Of a DNA stretch of 64,000 nucleotides, positions 46,530 to 57,688 are shown piece by piece. The notes under the pieces were generated by a model. It saw nothing but the letters and a program-made list of their open reading frames with translations. It did no database searches and was not told the DNA's origin. Within the stretch, counting starts at the first letter, position 1, and the number at the start of each line of letters is the position of its first letter. The position numbers and the translations under genes were made by a program. The stretch comes from Flaccisagitta enflata (Eukaryota; Chaetognatha; Sagittoidea; Aphragmophora), in NCBI GenBank assembly GCA_965153355.1, contig OZ231127.1, forward strand, positions 70,246,001 through 70,310,000, in the 5' to 3' direction.

Positions 46530-46770
46530 GTTTTTAGTTGCGGACATGGATTTGTTTGCCCGTCAGTCTGTCGGGCAGTGTTCCGTTGATCCGTTGGTCC
46601 GTCAGTCCGTCCGTAATGATCGAGTCAAAAAGTGGAAAAACAAGCGTTTTGGATACTTTTTGTGTATGTTTGTGTGTGAGGGGTGTGCATTGGGGTTTTG
46701 TTGGGGGTTGGAAGCCCCTGCCCACCGTTCTGCAACGATATTGTGACCCTGTGTCACTTGTTTTTTCCAT
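46530..46770 (-). mobile_element. HINE-like element type B
   Basis: TTTTTAGTTGCGGACATGGA, a GTTGATCCGTTGGTCCGTC tract, a GT-rich centre, GAAGCCCCTGCCCACCGTTC, TGCAACGATATTGTGACCC and TGTGTCACTTGTTTTTTCC. The palindrome arm is TTGCGGAC and the distal box carries a GCAAC match. Confidence 0.65.
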
Positions 46771-46774
46771 CGTA

Positions 46775-47110
46775 TGCAGACGTGTATAAAGTTGGGTTTG
46801 TAGAAGGGGAAAAAAATCAAAAGCTGAAAAAAAGAAAAAGAGAATTTTTTTAAAAGATTTAGCACTTTTGGTAGTTCCAAATGGTACTATCTGATTTCTA
46901 CAACATATTTCAACACTATCTAAACCTATAATATATAATTCTTATTGCTTTGTGGGGTAGAAAATCATAGATTTTGTAATACGACACGACACGGGGAAGA
47001 AAATCAAAGGCAGGGGAGGGGGGAAAAAGATCAAAAGCCATTCAATTGTATACACCCCTGAATTTTGTATGTTAAGTCTTCTTAAATACACATTTGCTTA
47101 GATGAAATTC
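46775..47110. other. Non-genic spacer
   Basis: Nothing identified apart from purine-rich patches. Confidence 0.35.
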
Positions 47111-47114
47111 TAGT

Positions 47115-47705
47115 TTATACAGATATCAAGCCTTAAAAATCCCAGCCTCAAGGCTCAGAACCCCGGCCTTAGGGCTCAAATCTCAGCCTCTGGGTACCGG
47201 AATAATAAGCACATAGGTGTTTCTACCCTAAGGGCCAAAAAATTCTCTAAGATTCCTATCAGCTCAAGCATGGGTAATGGGTATCTTTTGGGACTCTGTC
47301 CCTCTCACCATCTCATTCCTTCATGCACTAGCTTAGTGGCTTTGGGAATCCCTGATCATCTAATACTTTGTGAGTAGGTATATCATGTAACATAAGGTGT
47401 TCAACTTGCGGTAATCATACGCATATCCAGTAGGAAGGGACAGGTGAAGGATTTTTGCTCGTAGGAAGCAAAAGATTTTGTGACACCCTGTCCATCCCTC
47501 CCCCTGGATTTCTGGAGTCCCTATTCAGCCCACTTAGGCCTTAAATCTTGCCTCCAGAGCCTGAAATCAGTCCTCTCAAGACTGAAATCAGCATTCTCAG
47601 GCCTAAAATCAGCCCTTGCATGTCTGAAGTCAGTTCTCACAGGCTTGAAATCAGCTATAGTTGGCCTAGAATCAGCCCTCACAGGCCTGATATCAGCTCA
47701 CTAAG
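47115..47705. repeat. Minisatellite of the GGCCTGAAATCAGCC type, two blocks
   Basis: Blocks at about 47125-47195 and 47525-47705 with units such as AGGCCTGAAATCAGCCCTC. They flank an eroded type C element region (47250-47370). CTCGTAGGAAGC at 47460 recurs at 45210. Confidence 0.7.
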
Positions 47706-47877
47706 TTTCAAGAACATAATTGTCTGCCAAACTCAATTTCATAGAGAACTACGACTTGCAGAATGCAGAAAATGCAAACCTAAATCAGTCTTATGATTTC
47801 GTAGATGAAGTCGTTAATGATCATTGAGGCCGTTGTTCGTAGAAATTGGTAATGAGATGGTGGACGCGAAGGCCGAT

Positions 47878-48040
47878 TCAAGTCGCGGACAAGCGACTCT
47901 AGAACTTGCTGTGTCGGTCCGCCCGTTTGTCCATCCGTCCATCGGTAACCTTCACAAAATGTGAGCGTTTTGTTTTCTTTGCTTTTCCACTCCTGCCCAC
48001 CCGTCCGCGACTGGAGCGGGAGTATATAGGGCCTTGTTTT
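47878..48040 (-). mobile_element. HINE-like element with TCGCGGAC stem
   Basis: AAGTCGCGGACAAGCGACTC, GTCGGTCCGCCCGTTTGTCC, CCATCCGTCCATCGG, CTCCTGCCCACCCGTCCGCG, ACTGGAGCGGGAGTATATAG and GGCCTTGTTTTG. Here the start arm (TCGCGGAC) and the distal box (GTCCGCGA) match each other but differ from type A (TCGCGTGC and GCACGCGA). Confidence 0.75.
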
Positions 48041-48322
48041 GTTGGATATTGGAAAAAGGCAGTGCTGCAAGATACAGTCGACATTTTAAGCAGGCAGAAA
48101 TCTAGAAATCTGCAACGTCCAAACGCGCAAGGAAATTAGCAATCATTATGCAATCGACCAATCAATTGATCAACCAATTGACCTACCCACCAAACACAAC
48201 AAAGTTGCGTAGATGTAACTCGACTCTTTTCTTCATGTTCCTCTTTTCTTATTCTAGACGGGTTTCAGACGAAAGATGACACCCAAGAGGGGGAAACAGA
48301 GGGAGAAAAATAAAAACAACAG

Positions 48323-48327
<5 letters not shown>

Positions 48328-48411
<84 letters not shown>

Positions 48412-48415
48412 GAAA
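48328..48415. repeat. (GA)n followed by (GACA)n
   Basis: About 55 bases of GA and seven GACA units. Confidence 0.97.
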
Positions 48416-48419
48416 GACA

Positions 48420-49050
48420 CGACCAACAAACACGCAAACATTCAAGGAGAGATTGATAAGCAAGAGGGATAAAAAAAGACCTACAGACCGACAGACGGAT
48501 AGACTAACAGCACCAACAGTCGGGCAGACAGACAAAAAGAGACAAAATTGAGAGGAAAAAGGAAATAAAGTAAAAGTAAAAGAAGGTAGATCAAAGACGC
48601 GCGGGCGACAAATCCCTTGGCAACATTGTTACAAAAGTGGGCAGACTGCACTGATGTTTGGCCTTGAGTACAATAATCCATCATTTGGAAAAAAAGTCGA
48701 AGAGACGAAGTCCCTTCGGTCTTTTTGAGTCCTGCAGAGTTTTTTGGATTTCCCTTTTTCTCATGGGGCGTTTGGGAAAGTTGATAAGCTTTTGGGGCCA
48801 AATGAGACTACGCATGAAAATGATAGCTAAGAAAGAACTAAATCTCCTCTTTCAGATGACGCCAAGAAAAATTATGTGCAATCGATAGTTTTGGAGCTAT
48901 GATTTTTCAAATCTTTTTTTTAATTTTTCGCCTTTTTCGCATTTTTCCCAAAATTGAGTTAGTTGAAGTCCATTTGAACTTTGAAATATTCCAGGTGATG
49001 ATTGTGCATCCTGGCAGGCTGGCAGCACAGTCTCTCTTTCATTTCAACTC
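48420..49050. other. Non-genic; one isolated unit of the 49.5-kb repeat
   Basis: CAACATTGTTACAAAAGTGG with GCAGACTGCACTGATG at about 48620-48660 matches the tandem repeat at 49465-49755. No gene was seen. Confidence 0.5.
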
Positions 49051-49052
49051 CA

Positions 49053-49232
49053 AACTCAATGAGAGGCTTTGTCTGTCAGTCCATCCATCGGTCTGTTGGT
49101 CCTTCTGTCCATCCAAGTGGAAAAAAAAAGCGGTCTAGATGCTTGTGTGTGGAGGTTGGGGTTAGGGTGTGGATGGGGGTTGGATGCCCCTGTCCACCTG
49201 TCTCCAACGATATTGAAACACTGTGTTACATG
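49053..49232 (-). mobile_element. HINE-like element type B, eroded
   Basis: GTCTGTCAGTCCATCCATCGG, TGTTGGTCCTTCTGTCCATC, GGATGCCCCTGTCCACCTGT and CTCCAACGATATTGAAACAC. It follows the order of the copy at 46530. Confidence 0.55.
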
Positions 49233-49239
49233 TCCCTCT

Positions 49240-49385
<146 letters not shown>

Positions 49386-49464
49386 GCTCTCATTTTCTCG
49401 AGCAGCATTTACGACTTTTTTCCTACGGCGATTAGTCACCCTTATTGGTAAATGGTTTTTAATC

Positions 49465-49755
49465 GCAACATTGGGCAGACTGCACTGAAGTTACTCTTGA
49501 CATCAACCAGTTGCGTTGCATCATGCTTAATTGCAACATGGGCAACAGGGGCGGACTACACTGTAGTTTAGTCTTGGTTCAACAAGTCACTTTGAATTAT
49601 ACTTTATTGCAACATGGTCACAAAAGTGGGCAAACTGCTCTGATATTTAGCTTTGACTTCCATGCTTCACGTTGGACTATACTTAATTGCAACACGGTTA
49701 CAAAAGTGAACTGCACTGAAGTTGGTCTTGACTTCAATGAGCCAAGTAGGCCAAT
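49465..49755. repeat. Tandem repeat, unit of about 65-85 bp
   Basis: Four units begin TTGCAACATGG or a variant at about 49466, 49531, 49606 and 49688. Each contains GGGCA(G/A)ACTGC followed by CTTGACTTC-like and TTGGACTATAC-like segments. A fifth unit is isolated at 48620. Confidence 0.8.
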
Positions 49756-49860
49756 AAGGTGTGACGGGTGGATCGTCGAACGAATGCGTCACCCGACCGA
49801 CCAACCAACCAACCGACCGACTGACCGACTGACACAGCCTATCATAGAAGTGCTTTGGCT
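49755..49860 (+). mobile_element. HINE-like tetramer tract fragment
   Basis: CACCCGACCGACCAACCAAC and CGACCGACTGACCGACTGAC are followed by ACACAGCCTATCATAGAAGT. The palindrome has been lost. Confidence 0.5.
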
Positions 49861-49898
49861 TACCTAAAAAGTGGGCAACCTGGTGTTTGAAGTTGACC

Positions 49899-50048
49899 AA
49901 AAACAAGGCCGGATAGACGGCAAGACAGGCGCGGACAGTTGGGCAGGGGCCGTAATGCAAAAACCGCTCGAAATTCAAAAATATTTGGGACGTACCGACG
50001 TACTGACCAACATGGCAAGGTGAAGAGTTGCGTGTCCGCGACTAAAAA
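49899..50048 (+). mobile_element. HINE-like element with GCGCGGAC stem
   Basis: AAACAAGGCCGGATAGACGG, CAGGCGCGGACAGTTGGGCA, ACGTACCGACGTACTGACC, AAGGTGAAGAGTTGCGTGTC and CGCGACTAAAAA. The internal arm CGCGGAC matches GTCCGCG of the terminal palindrome. Confidence 0.75.
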
Positions 50049-50585
50049 ACATGATTTTATGATGCTCAAGTCTTGAAACAACTGTCCTGTAGTGATGATT
50101 GGAAGAGGATTCACCTTTCTTCCACCAAACTTCTTTCTGCCCAAATAGAGCAATGACCCCTCTACTTTTTAATTTTAGTGACAAAACCACAGACCCCAAC
50201 TGCTTTAAAAAAAAAAAAAGATTAAACAGTCACTGATCGCCTCTGCATTTAATGATATAAAACGAAAACCATAGATGGAGAGACTATCCACTTCTTCTCA
50301 TTCTTTTTTTGTTCATTGTCTCATTTTTTTTTTCTTTCTTTTTTGCAATTTCCCAGAACCATTTTTCGAGCTCTACCTTGACAATGAATGATGTTACCCC
50401 ATTCTCAATTCTTCTCTCTTTTTTCCTAATCTTTATAGATATCTTTTAACGCAAAAACTTATGTTTCTTTATCCCCCAGTTAATTTCCTCCACCAAAACA
50501 CATGCTCTCCAACTCATCCATGATCTCTCTCTCTCATCAAGTTTCCATCTCCCTCTCTTACATCATGAAATGCCATCTTTCATTT
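50049..50585. other. Non-genic, pyrimidine-biased
   Basis: No gene or clear repeat. Confidence 0.35.
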
Positions 50586-50587
50586 TT

Positions 50588-50705
50588 CCAAGGTTCCTCC
50601 CGCCATCCCCCTCCCCCTTCCCCCACCCCCTTCCCCTTCCCCCTTCCCCCTTCCCCCTTCCCCCTTCCCCCTTCCCCTTCCCCTTCTCTCCCCTCCCCCG
50701 TTTCC
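50588..50705. repeat. (CCCTTCC)n array
   Basis: CCCCTTCCCCCTTCCC units on a pyrimidine-only strand. Confidence 0.95.
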
Positions 50706-51247
50706 GCCTTTCTCCCTTCCAATTCTTATCTCCACGGAAAAGAAACTGCAACGAAGCGCGGAAAAGGTAACAATAGACAGAAAAGGCAGGAAATTTGTAA
50801 GTGCGCGTCTGGAACGACCCAGAACCCTTGGGCCACGGGGGTTGAAGCATGGATTATTAGGTGGGGTAATGGGGGTCACTTCAGTGTTGGGGGGGGGTTA
50901 ACGGGGGTGGCAGGGTTGGAGAAGAAGATATCTGAGGGGTGTTAAGATCAAGATCAAGTGTAAGGACGTGGTGGAATATGCTGTACGAGAGCTGGGGAAT
51001 AAAGCACTTTGTGTGGCAGTTGGCAACGGGGGTTGAAGCAGAGGATGTCAGCGGGTTACTGGCGATTGACAACATGTCAGTTTATAAAATGTTATCAATT
51101 GCAAAAACATTCACACAAGAATAGAACTCATTGTATGCTCTCATATTTTGGCAATAACTATTGTCCCCAAATTCCTCATTTCGCTAAAACAAAAGGAAAA
51201 CGTGCACCTATTTGGCCAAGAAAACAAATCCAGTTTAACAGCGGGTG

Positions 51248-51251
<4 letters not shown>

Positions 51252-51293
<42 letters not shown>

Positions 51294-51321
51294 CAGACAG
51301 ACAGAGATGCAAATATTCACA

Positions 51322-51384
<63 letters not shown>
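51252..51384. repeat. Two (GA)n tracts around a GACA/ATTCAC segment
   Basis: GA at 51252-51289, GACAGGCAGACAGACAGAG, TTCACATTCACGAG, then GA at 51329-51384. Confidence 0.97.
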
Positions 51385-51388
<4 letters not shown>

Positions 51389-51389
51389 C

Positions 51390-52110
51390 AATGTGGTAGG
51401 AGATAGAAGGAACTGAAATAGAACAGAAACAACCTGGAAACAAATGAAAAACAAACGAAATTGTCAAAGATGGGATAACTGAAAAAAAGATATATCATAC
51501 AAGAACGTTGTGCCTAGGAAATCAGAGATAGACATTTGCACGTTTGGTCTCCCAACGATTCACGTAGCGTCTCCAGCTGTGATCTCCACAGCATGCAAAT
51601 TCGAATAAGAAGACCACTGCCAACATCCAACTTCTTTTTTCCCCTCCCTTTTCTTCTCCATGGGATGACTAGGCAAAAACTAAAACATTTTTGAAAACTT
51701 ACATTGTGAAGTTTGGCCTATACAGATTGGGAAAATGTTAACCATCACTGCCCTTACAATATTTAGGCAGCTGCGTAACTGTATTGGACAACTGAGCAAG
51801 CAAAAAATAGGCAAGCGTAAAAGAAAACAGGAAAGTGAACGAACAAAAAAAGTATAGAAATATCGGAAACTGTTTCAGGATACTTCATACCAGCGCGTAT
51901 CTCCCGTTGATTAAATGTCTTTTGAGAGCAATGAATATTTGAAAGCAGCTGGACTTAGGAGCAATGGCCTGGACATATTCGCAGTCTCATACATACAGGA
52001 TTCTGGACTCAAGCATCATAAGTCACATGCATAATAATACTCAAGAGTAATTTGTGAATAATGAGAGCAAAAAACAGTCTCAAGTGAATTTGTTACATTG
52101 AAGTAGTTAA
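51390..52110. other. Non-genic stretch
   Basis: No supported feature. Confidence 0.35.
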
Positions 52111-52113
52111 TTA

Positions 52114-52461
52114 CCGTATTTCTTGTAATTAGCGCCCCGGGCGCTTTTGAAATTGAAATAAAACATTGTCGTTTTAAACCTGCAATTAGCGCCCCCTATT
52201 CACTAATGTCTAAATAATTCATTATGAAATTTGCACTTTTGGACAATTTTTTTAGAATTCCAATTGGTAAATCAATAAAAAAAAGAGAATATTTGGTTGT
52301 ATTGCGTTTAATTCTTATATGGTTTTTGCCAAAAAACAGAATTTCCAATGAATTTTTTATGTTCTTTTTCAAAAAATCACTATTATCATTAGCTCATTAT
52401 TTCATGAAAAAGGGGAGGGGGGCACTAATTAGAGGGGGGGCGATAAGTGCAAGAAATACGG
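52114..52461. mobile_element. TA-flanked MITE, CCGTATTTCTTG ends
   Basis: The ends CCGTATTTCTTG and CAAGAAATACGG are perfect inverses with TA on both outer sides (52112-52113, 52462-52463). Subterminal ATTAGCGCCC and its inverse GGGCGATAAG continue the pairing. The 348-bp interior is AT-rich and non-coding. Size, ends and target fit mariner/pogo-type MITEs. Confidence 0.85.
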
Positions 52462-52464
52462 TAT

Positions 52465-54700
52465 CCACAATATTGAAAAATTATATTTCTAGTAGAGATT
52501 TATGATGTATGATGATATAATTTTGAGCAAGACAGTGTGCCCACTACTAGTCTAGGCTTTTGGTCATTGCTTGTCATTTTTCCGGCGCTTATCAGCATGC
52601 TGATGATTTGCAAGTTTTCAGGCAATATGTTTCAAATTAAGATAGCATATGCTTTGCAGCAATCAAAGATGCTAAGGACAGACACATAGATAGACCAACA
52701 GACAGACCAATCAACGCTGAAAGAGACAGACGTACCTGGAAAGATTGTAAGTGATAGGCACATGGTTATGAAAAGACAAGGACAGCAACAGTGAAGGCGA
52801 TCAAGAGAGATCTCATGCCAAGAGAAAAGTAATCCGAGAGACTGAAAAAAAAAAGAAAATATGTGAATAAAGCAGTGTTAGCCTCACAGAGGTTTGAGGC
52901 ACAATGATTTTTTTATTGAATGGGGAAGGAGGCGAATATTTTGGGCAGGGGCTGCTGGTAAGCGAGAGTCAGGGGGAAAGTGAATTGGGTACATGGTGTG
53001 GACCGATGGCGGGTAGTTAAGGGGTCGATATTGAAAGGTCTGAAAATCTGGTTTGGTGAGTGGAGAATGGCTTCAATGAAATTCTGATTAGAAGGAAATG
53101 TTCTTGACAGATCCTTAAGATGTCTTCTACTCTGTGGGGCTGCGTTCATATGGGTTAGTTAATTTGAAAAAAAGATGAGTAGAATCTGGATGTAAGGGAC
53201 GAACGCATCTAACCTTGGCGACAAAAAAAATGGCGGATTTTTAAAACACATTTTATCCACCTCAATTCAAGAAAAACTTCATAAAATCGGTGATGGTTAG
53301 AAAGCTCTTTGAAAGATCTTTCATTTGAGTTGTGTCTGGAAATTTTAACTCAAACCTTTTAGAAGTTAGAGTAATTTGAACATGACCTTTTCTGGACTGC
53401 CCGTGACGCTATTATTAACAAGAAAATACTGTATGTCATTTAGCATCGATACTCACTTTATGCACCATTAATTCAGTCAAGCACAGCACGGATAACGAAC
53501 CTGTCCTTGATCTTTTCCCAATGCGTCCGTTATTGAATTGGAAGCCGTGTCCGCACGAAGCGGACAAGGCACCGTGCTTGTTCGACACGCCACGCGATAG
53601 ATCGGCCTCGCCTGCCGAGCGACCCTCGATACGTCCAATTCACTGACTCGACGACTCACGGTCTGACTCAATGAGTCATCAACTAACTTCTGGTAACTCG
53701 ATTTGACTTAGGGAATCTCTGAATTTGACTTCTTTCTTATCATGGGCCGTAGCCACTTCTGATTCATGGAGGGAGGAAAGCACTTGAGATTTAACCAACA
53801 ATTTGCTCTGCTGCTGACAACAGCACTGTTGCTGTAAGGAGATATCCTTTTAGAAAAGTCACGGTAAAAGCCTATACACAACATTACTTATTCATCTTCA
53901 TCACTCCATCTAGAAACGTAAGAAGATAATGATTAAATTCTATCCGGCATCTAGGCAACAGTTCCAACGGATATAGGCAACAGTTTCAACGGATATAGGC
54001 AACGGTTACACAATGCTCTACAGTCTACTGACAAAGATTCAGCTAAGACGCAGAAAAAGAATCATGGGATGTTTGTCACCAAAGACTGCATCAGAATTGT
54101 ATGGTTAATCTCTTTTACACAACAGCACCTATTGCACTGTTAAAAAGGGTTACTAAATAGTTAAATATTATATGAGTCCATTTGACTAAATGACTACGAA
54201 AATAGGACGTGGGAAACTACAAATACTTTGTGAATTGGACTCTACATTTCAATGAATGATCTCTGAATGAAAACTATCGTTCATCCATTAAACATGTGAA
54301 CGTACGTAAGTTATACCGCGTAGCGCACACAATACAAGAATATGCGTTTATCATACTGGCATCCATTTTGTTAATCTACAGTTCGAAATATGGATGCAAT
54401 AAAGTGTCTATAACAGGGGTCCCTTCCTTCTAGAAAGCGGACCCCGCGTTATAGCTCTCTTAACCAAGTGAGAAACGTAGTAGAAGTGGAAATATTTCGC
54501 GGAAAGCAATGGCGTAAGAGTAACGGAAAAAAAAAGTAAAGGATCAAACACAGCCATATTGGTAAGTTATCACATAATTGCTTTGTTACTAAATACTGCA
54601 CGAGTTTTAATGCATCTGTAAAGAAATGCACAGAAATGAGAAATATACCCGAATGTCCGTAACACGCGAGACTCGATTCCACCACATTTCCTTCAAAAGT
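52465..54700. other. Non-genic stretch of 2.2 kb
   Basis: It holds an eroded GACAGACC tract (about 52677-52730), a GC-richer island at about 53490-53690 without recognisable product, and a triple ATATAGGCAACAG-type local repeat at 53970-54005. No gene or RNA could be supported. Confidence 0.4.
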
Positions 54701-54707
54701 TATTTAC

Positions 54708-55970
54708 TCATCTTGCGCTATCGATGTACCTTCTAAAACGACGATTGAATTCGTGAAGAAGCGCCAATCGCGCCCGCTTGTGTTCCAGCGCCACTTCTGA
54801 TGGTTGAACTTGCGAAGTAATAACGCTGGCTCTGAGGCATATCGGACCAGCCATCAGATTCTTACAAAAGTCATCCCATGAGACGTCTTTCCACCCCGCT
54901 TTCTTCGCAATTTGGTCGGCGTCGGCGATGTTGTTGAAGATAATCTGGTAACGCTTCGCTAGATTGAGAAATGTGGCCGTGTTTTTGACCACCAGACGTT
55001 TCCCCACCAAGTGAGACTTGAATTTGCGCAGGAAATCGGCGATGTGGTAATCCCTCATGGTGTTCAAAGTCAGAAAGATCGCATCTTCATCCGTTCGTAT
55101 CCCCAGCAACGTGAGATTCTTTGACCAATACTTTTTGGAGGTCGTGGCCAAATGAGCGACGACGAATTCCGACTTCTGAATAGATCTTAATGCATCTCTC
55201 GCTTCCGGTCCTGAATCGATGCAGATCGTCTTGCCAACCTGCGCCCAATCATGGAATTTCCGATTTCCGTTGCAGTTTGGATTGACAAATGGCGTTTCAT
55301 TGCGATCTTTGGATACAGGTGGTAGCCGATGCTTTTTGGCGAAGTACCTCGCCGCGCCGCTTAGGTGCTTCTGCAGCACCGCCACGACGGATTGTGGTTG
55401 CGCATCGCAATAAGCACCAATAACTTCCACCTTGTGCAAGAAATCCGCGTTTTCCATGTAACCTTTATGAAAGACTCTTGCCTGCCCTTCAAGGAGCTCT
55501 TCCAGCGGGAACTGCTTAACCACTTCTGGATACTTCAGATTGTGTGCATCGCATAATCCAAGCGCTAGTCGAAGAAGCCAGGGATCATTCAAACGGTCCT
55601 CGTCCGTCCTACCATGTAGATAACGCCTGGGAAAAGCTTCATGGTTGCGCAAATAGGACAACCTTTCCGATTTGGGCAAATCCACTAAGTCACATATCTC
55701 CCCAACGGTCTTCTCAATTCTGTCGGCAGGGTAAAATTGCGCAAATTTCTCCAAAACCCCTCGCCTCGCACCTTTGTGATGAGCGTGGTTGATGGCGATG
55801 AGAGGATCAAATCGCTTATAGTTGTACTGTGTCGCTGAGGTTAAATATTGGTCATAAACGATTTTATTGTGGGTTAACAATAACATGAATCGATCAACTT
55901 CATTCGGATCCTTGAGCCGCGACTTCATCTGCTTGGCAACTAATTCCCTCCTTTTTGACGAGTAAACCTG
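54708..55970 (-). CDS. Helical protein with a catalytically dead exonuclease-like domain
   Basis: 406 residues from the first ATG (55928). The frame is open upstream to about 56010, overlapping the end of the coiled-coil ORF in another frame. The N-terminal two thirds is a helical, HEAT-like region (GVLEKFAQFY, GYMENADFLHKVEVIGAYCD). From about residue 235 a region follows the pattern of DEDD 3'-5' exonucleases (TICIDSGPEARDALRSIQKS, FVVAHLATTS, HLVGKRLVVKN, ALEHKRARLALLHEFNRRF), but each acidic catalytic position is replaced: HLA stands where DxE is expected. A helical domain before an exonuclease fold recalls Nibbler/MUT-7/EXD3 proteins; this is inference from layout. The frame has no intron. 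Codon use and GC are higher than in the flanks. It may be the C-terminal part of one protein with the two upstream frames. Confidence 0.65.
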   Translation of the reverse strand, partial: QVYSSKRRELVAKQMKSRLKDPNEVDRFMLLLTHNKIVYDQYLTSATQYNYKRFDPLIAINHAHHKGARRGVLEKFAQFYPADRIEKTVGEICDLVDLPKSERLSYLRNHEAFPRRYLHGRTDEDRLNDPWLLRLALGLCDAHNLKYPEVVKQFPLEELLEGQARVFHKGYMENADFLHKVEVIGAYCDAQPQSVVAVLQKHLSGAARYFAKKHRLPPVSKDRNETPFVNPNCNGNRKFHDWAQVGKTICIDSGPEARDALRSIQKSEFVVAHLATTSKKYWSKNLTLLGIRTDEDAIFLTLNTMRDYHIADFLRKFKSHLVGKRLVVKNTATFLNLAKRYQIIFNNIADADQIAKKAGWKDVSWDDFCKNLMAGPICLRASVITSQVQPSEVALEHKRARLALLHEFNRRFRRYIDSAR

Positions 55971-55993
55971 GGAAAGAACCTCAATCAGGTAAT

Positions 55994-57688
55994 TTAGGCA
56001 TTTATCCCCCGCGTTAGGGCGAATATTTCCTCGACGTGACTCGCGACCTTATCGGCGTTGCAAGTGCTCAGGACAAGGGCGTCCTGCTCACCTTCTCTCC
56101 TCGGTTTTTTGGCAGGCGGCGCCACCGCCTCCACCTCCAGTTCCTCGGCAATCGCGTCGTCGTTATCGTCGTTGAGATAGCCGTCGTCGCCGCCATCGTT
56201 GTCGTTGACGTCAACAACGCCGCCGTCGTTATCATCGTCGCGATCGCCGTTGTCGTCAGCAGCGTCGTCGCTATCGGCGCCACCAACGGCGCCCCTTTCT
56301 CTCTCAACTACGCGCTCACTGTCACTGGAGTCCCCGACGGCGTCCATCACTTCCATGCTACTTTCATTGAAGACTTCCCTCGAAGTAATGCCCGCGTCAT
56401 CGTCGTCGTTGTTGCCATCACCACCGTCACTCGATTCCTCCTCCGAGGACGAAGAAGCAAGTTGTCTGGAGATAATTGGTGAAGGCGGTCTATGATCTCT
56501 TGAAGCCTCATTTAATTCCTCTTTCAGTTTTTGGATTTTTTTTCTTTCACCGTCGCGCCAGTTTTCTGCATAAGAACGACGCTCTTCTGTACGTCGGCGA
56601 TGATTATCTAATTCTCTCTCGGCAGCCGCGATTTTCTCAATTAAATCTTTTTCCATATCATCTTCTCCCAGTTTTCTTTCTTTTTCTTCTTCTTCCCATT
56701 TCTCGAGGGCACGGACTGATTCCGTGATCTCAGCTTTCTTTTTCTCTATCTTCTCCTTTTCTCTCCTTTCTTCCTCTCTCTTCCTTTCTTCCTCTCTTTT
56801 TTCCTCCTCCTTTCTTTTCCTTTCTTCCTCCTCTCTTTTCCTATCTTCCTCCTTTCTTTTTCTTTCCTCCTCCTTCTTTCTCCATTTCTCAGCCTCCTGC
56901 TTTCGTTTCTCTTCCTCTTCCTTTTCTTTCTCCTTTCTCCTTCTCTCTTCCTCTTTCCTGTTTCTCTCCTCAGCTTCCCTTCTTTTGTCGTCTTTTGCCT
57001 TTTTCTGCCGAACAATCGCCTGTTTGACTTTGAGTTTGTATTTGTCGACGATTTCCTGCAGTTGGCTGCAGACGAGAAATTTCTCTTCTTCCTTTTCTTT
57101 CCGTTCCTCCTCTTTCTGTTTCATTCGTCGCGCGACTTCCGGATCCAGCGTCGACGTTTCTGGTTCATCAACAGAAATATCTGGCATCCATCTTCTAAGC
57201 TTCGCCGCTTCCGCCTTTTCTGCTTCGACGATATCAATGCCGTCCTCCTCCTGCTTAAATTTCTTTTTCGCATCCCTCAACTCTGACAGCAGGAGGCAGG
57301 CATGAGTGTGAATATCACTGTTAACCTTGTAAGTCCATTTAACAAACTCGAATTCCGCGTATTCTTCCTCGACAACCATCTGCGCCTCCGTGAGGTCGTC
57401 GTCGTCATCATCATCGCGCAAAACGGGTGGGTAACCATTCTCCGCGTTCCAAGCACTCTGGAGCTTCCTCAGCCTTCTGCTCTTGTCGTCTCTGAAGAGA
57501 TTTTCCGCGTTGACCATGGTTGTTATGTGACGGTCCCAGACTTCCACGAATTTTTCAAGCGCCTTCGCCTCCCAGTTGGAAAGATTTGTGTTTAGCGCCC
57601 GTGAACAGAAATCAAGAATACGGCCTGAATCGAAAGGGCTGTTGCGGTTCTGTTTCATTTCCATATCCACCGTTTCGATTAGGTCGGT
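55994..57688 (-). CDS. Acidic coiled-coil protein, same frame as the exonuclease ORF
   Basis: About 560 residues. The frame is open from directly after the TAG at 57691-57689; the first ATG is at 57664. The N-terminus (about 100 residues) is globular (FCSRALNTNLSNWEAKALEK). The centre (about 200-370) is a long charged coiled coil of KEEERKRKEEE type. The C-terminus is acidic and Asp/Ser-rich (DDDDAGITSREV, EELEVEAVAPPAKKPRREGE), including a KKPRR nuclear-signal-like motif. No enzyme motif was seen. It has no intron. It ends NA-stop at 55996-55994, and the next frame begins in a shifted register across a run of five G, so a frameshift or a homopolymer error may separate them. Confidence 0.65.
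   Translation of the reverse strand, partial: TDLIETVDMEMKQNRNSPFDSGRILDFCSRALNTNLSNWEAKALEKFVEVWDRHITTMVNAENLFRDDKSRRLRKLQSAWNAENGYPPVLRDDDDDDDLTEAQMVVEEEYAEFEFVKWTYKVNSDIHTHACLLLSELRDAKKKFKQEEDGIDIVEAEKAEAAKLRRWMPDISVDEPETSTLDPEVARRMKQKEEERKEKEEEKFLVCSQLQEIVDKYKLKVKQAIVRQKKAKDDKRREAEERNRKEEERRRKEKEKEEEEKRKQEAEKWRKKEEERKRKEEDRKREEEERKRKEEEKREEERKREEERREKEKIEKKKAEITESVRALEKWEEEEKERKLGEDDMEKDLIEKIAAAERELDNHRRRTEERRSYAENWRDGERKKIQKLKEELNEASRDHRPPSPIISRQLASSSSEEESSDGGDGNNDDDDAGITSREVFNESSMEVMDAVGDSSDSERVVERERGAVGGADSDDAADDNGDRDDDNDGGVVDVNDNDGGDDGYLNDDNDDAIAEELEVEAVAPPAKKPRREGEQDALVLSTCNADKVASHVEEIFALTRGINA

Noticed and set aside
53477-53671. Small frame in the GC-richer island, or an RNA gene there
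   Set aside because: No tRNA-like boxes, no recognisable domain and no splice context; left unannotated as a gene.
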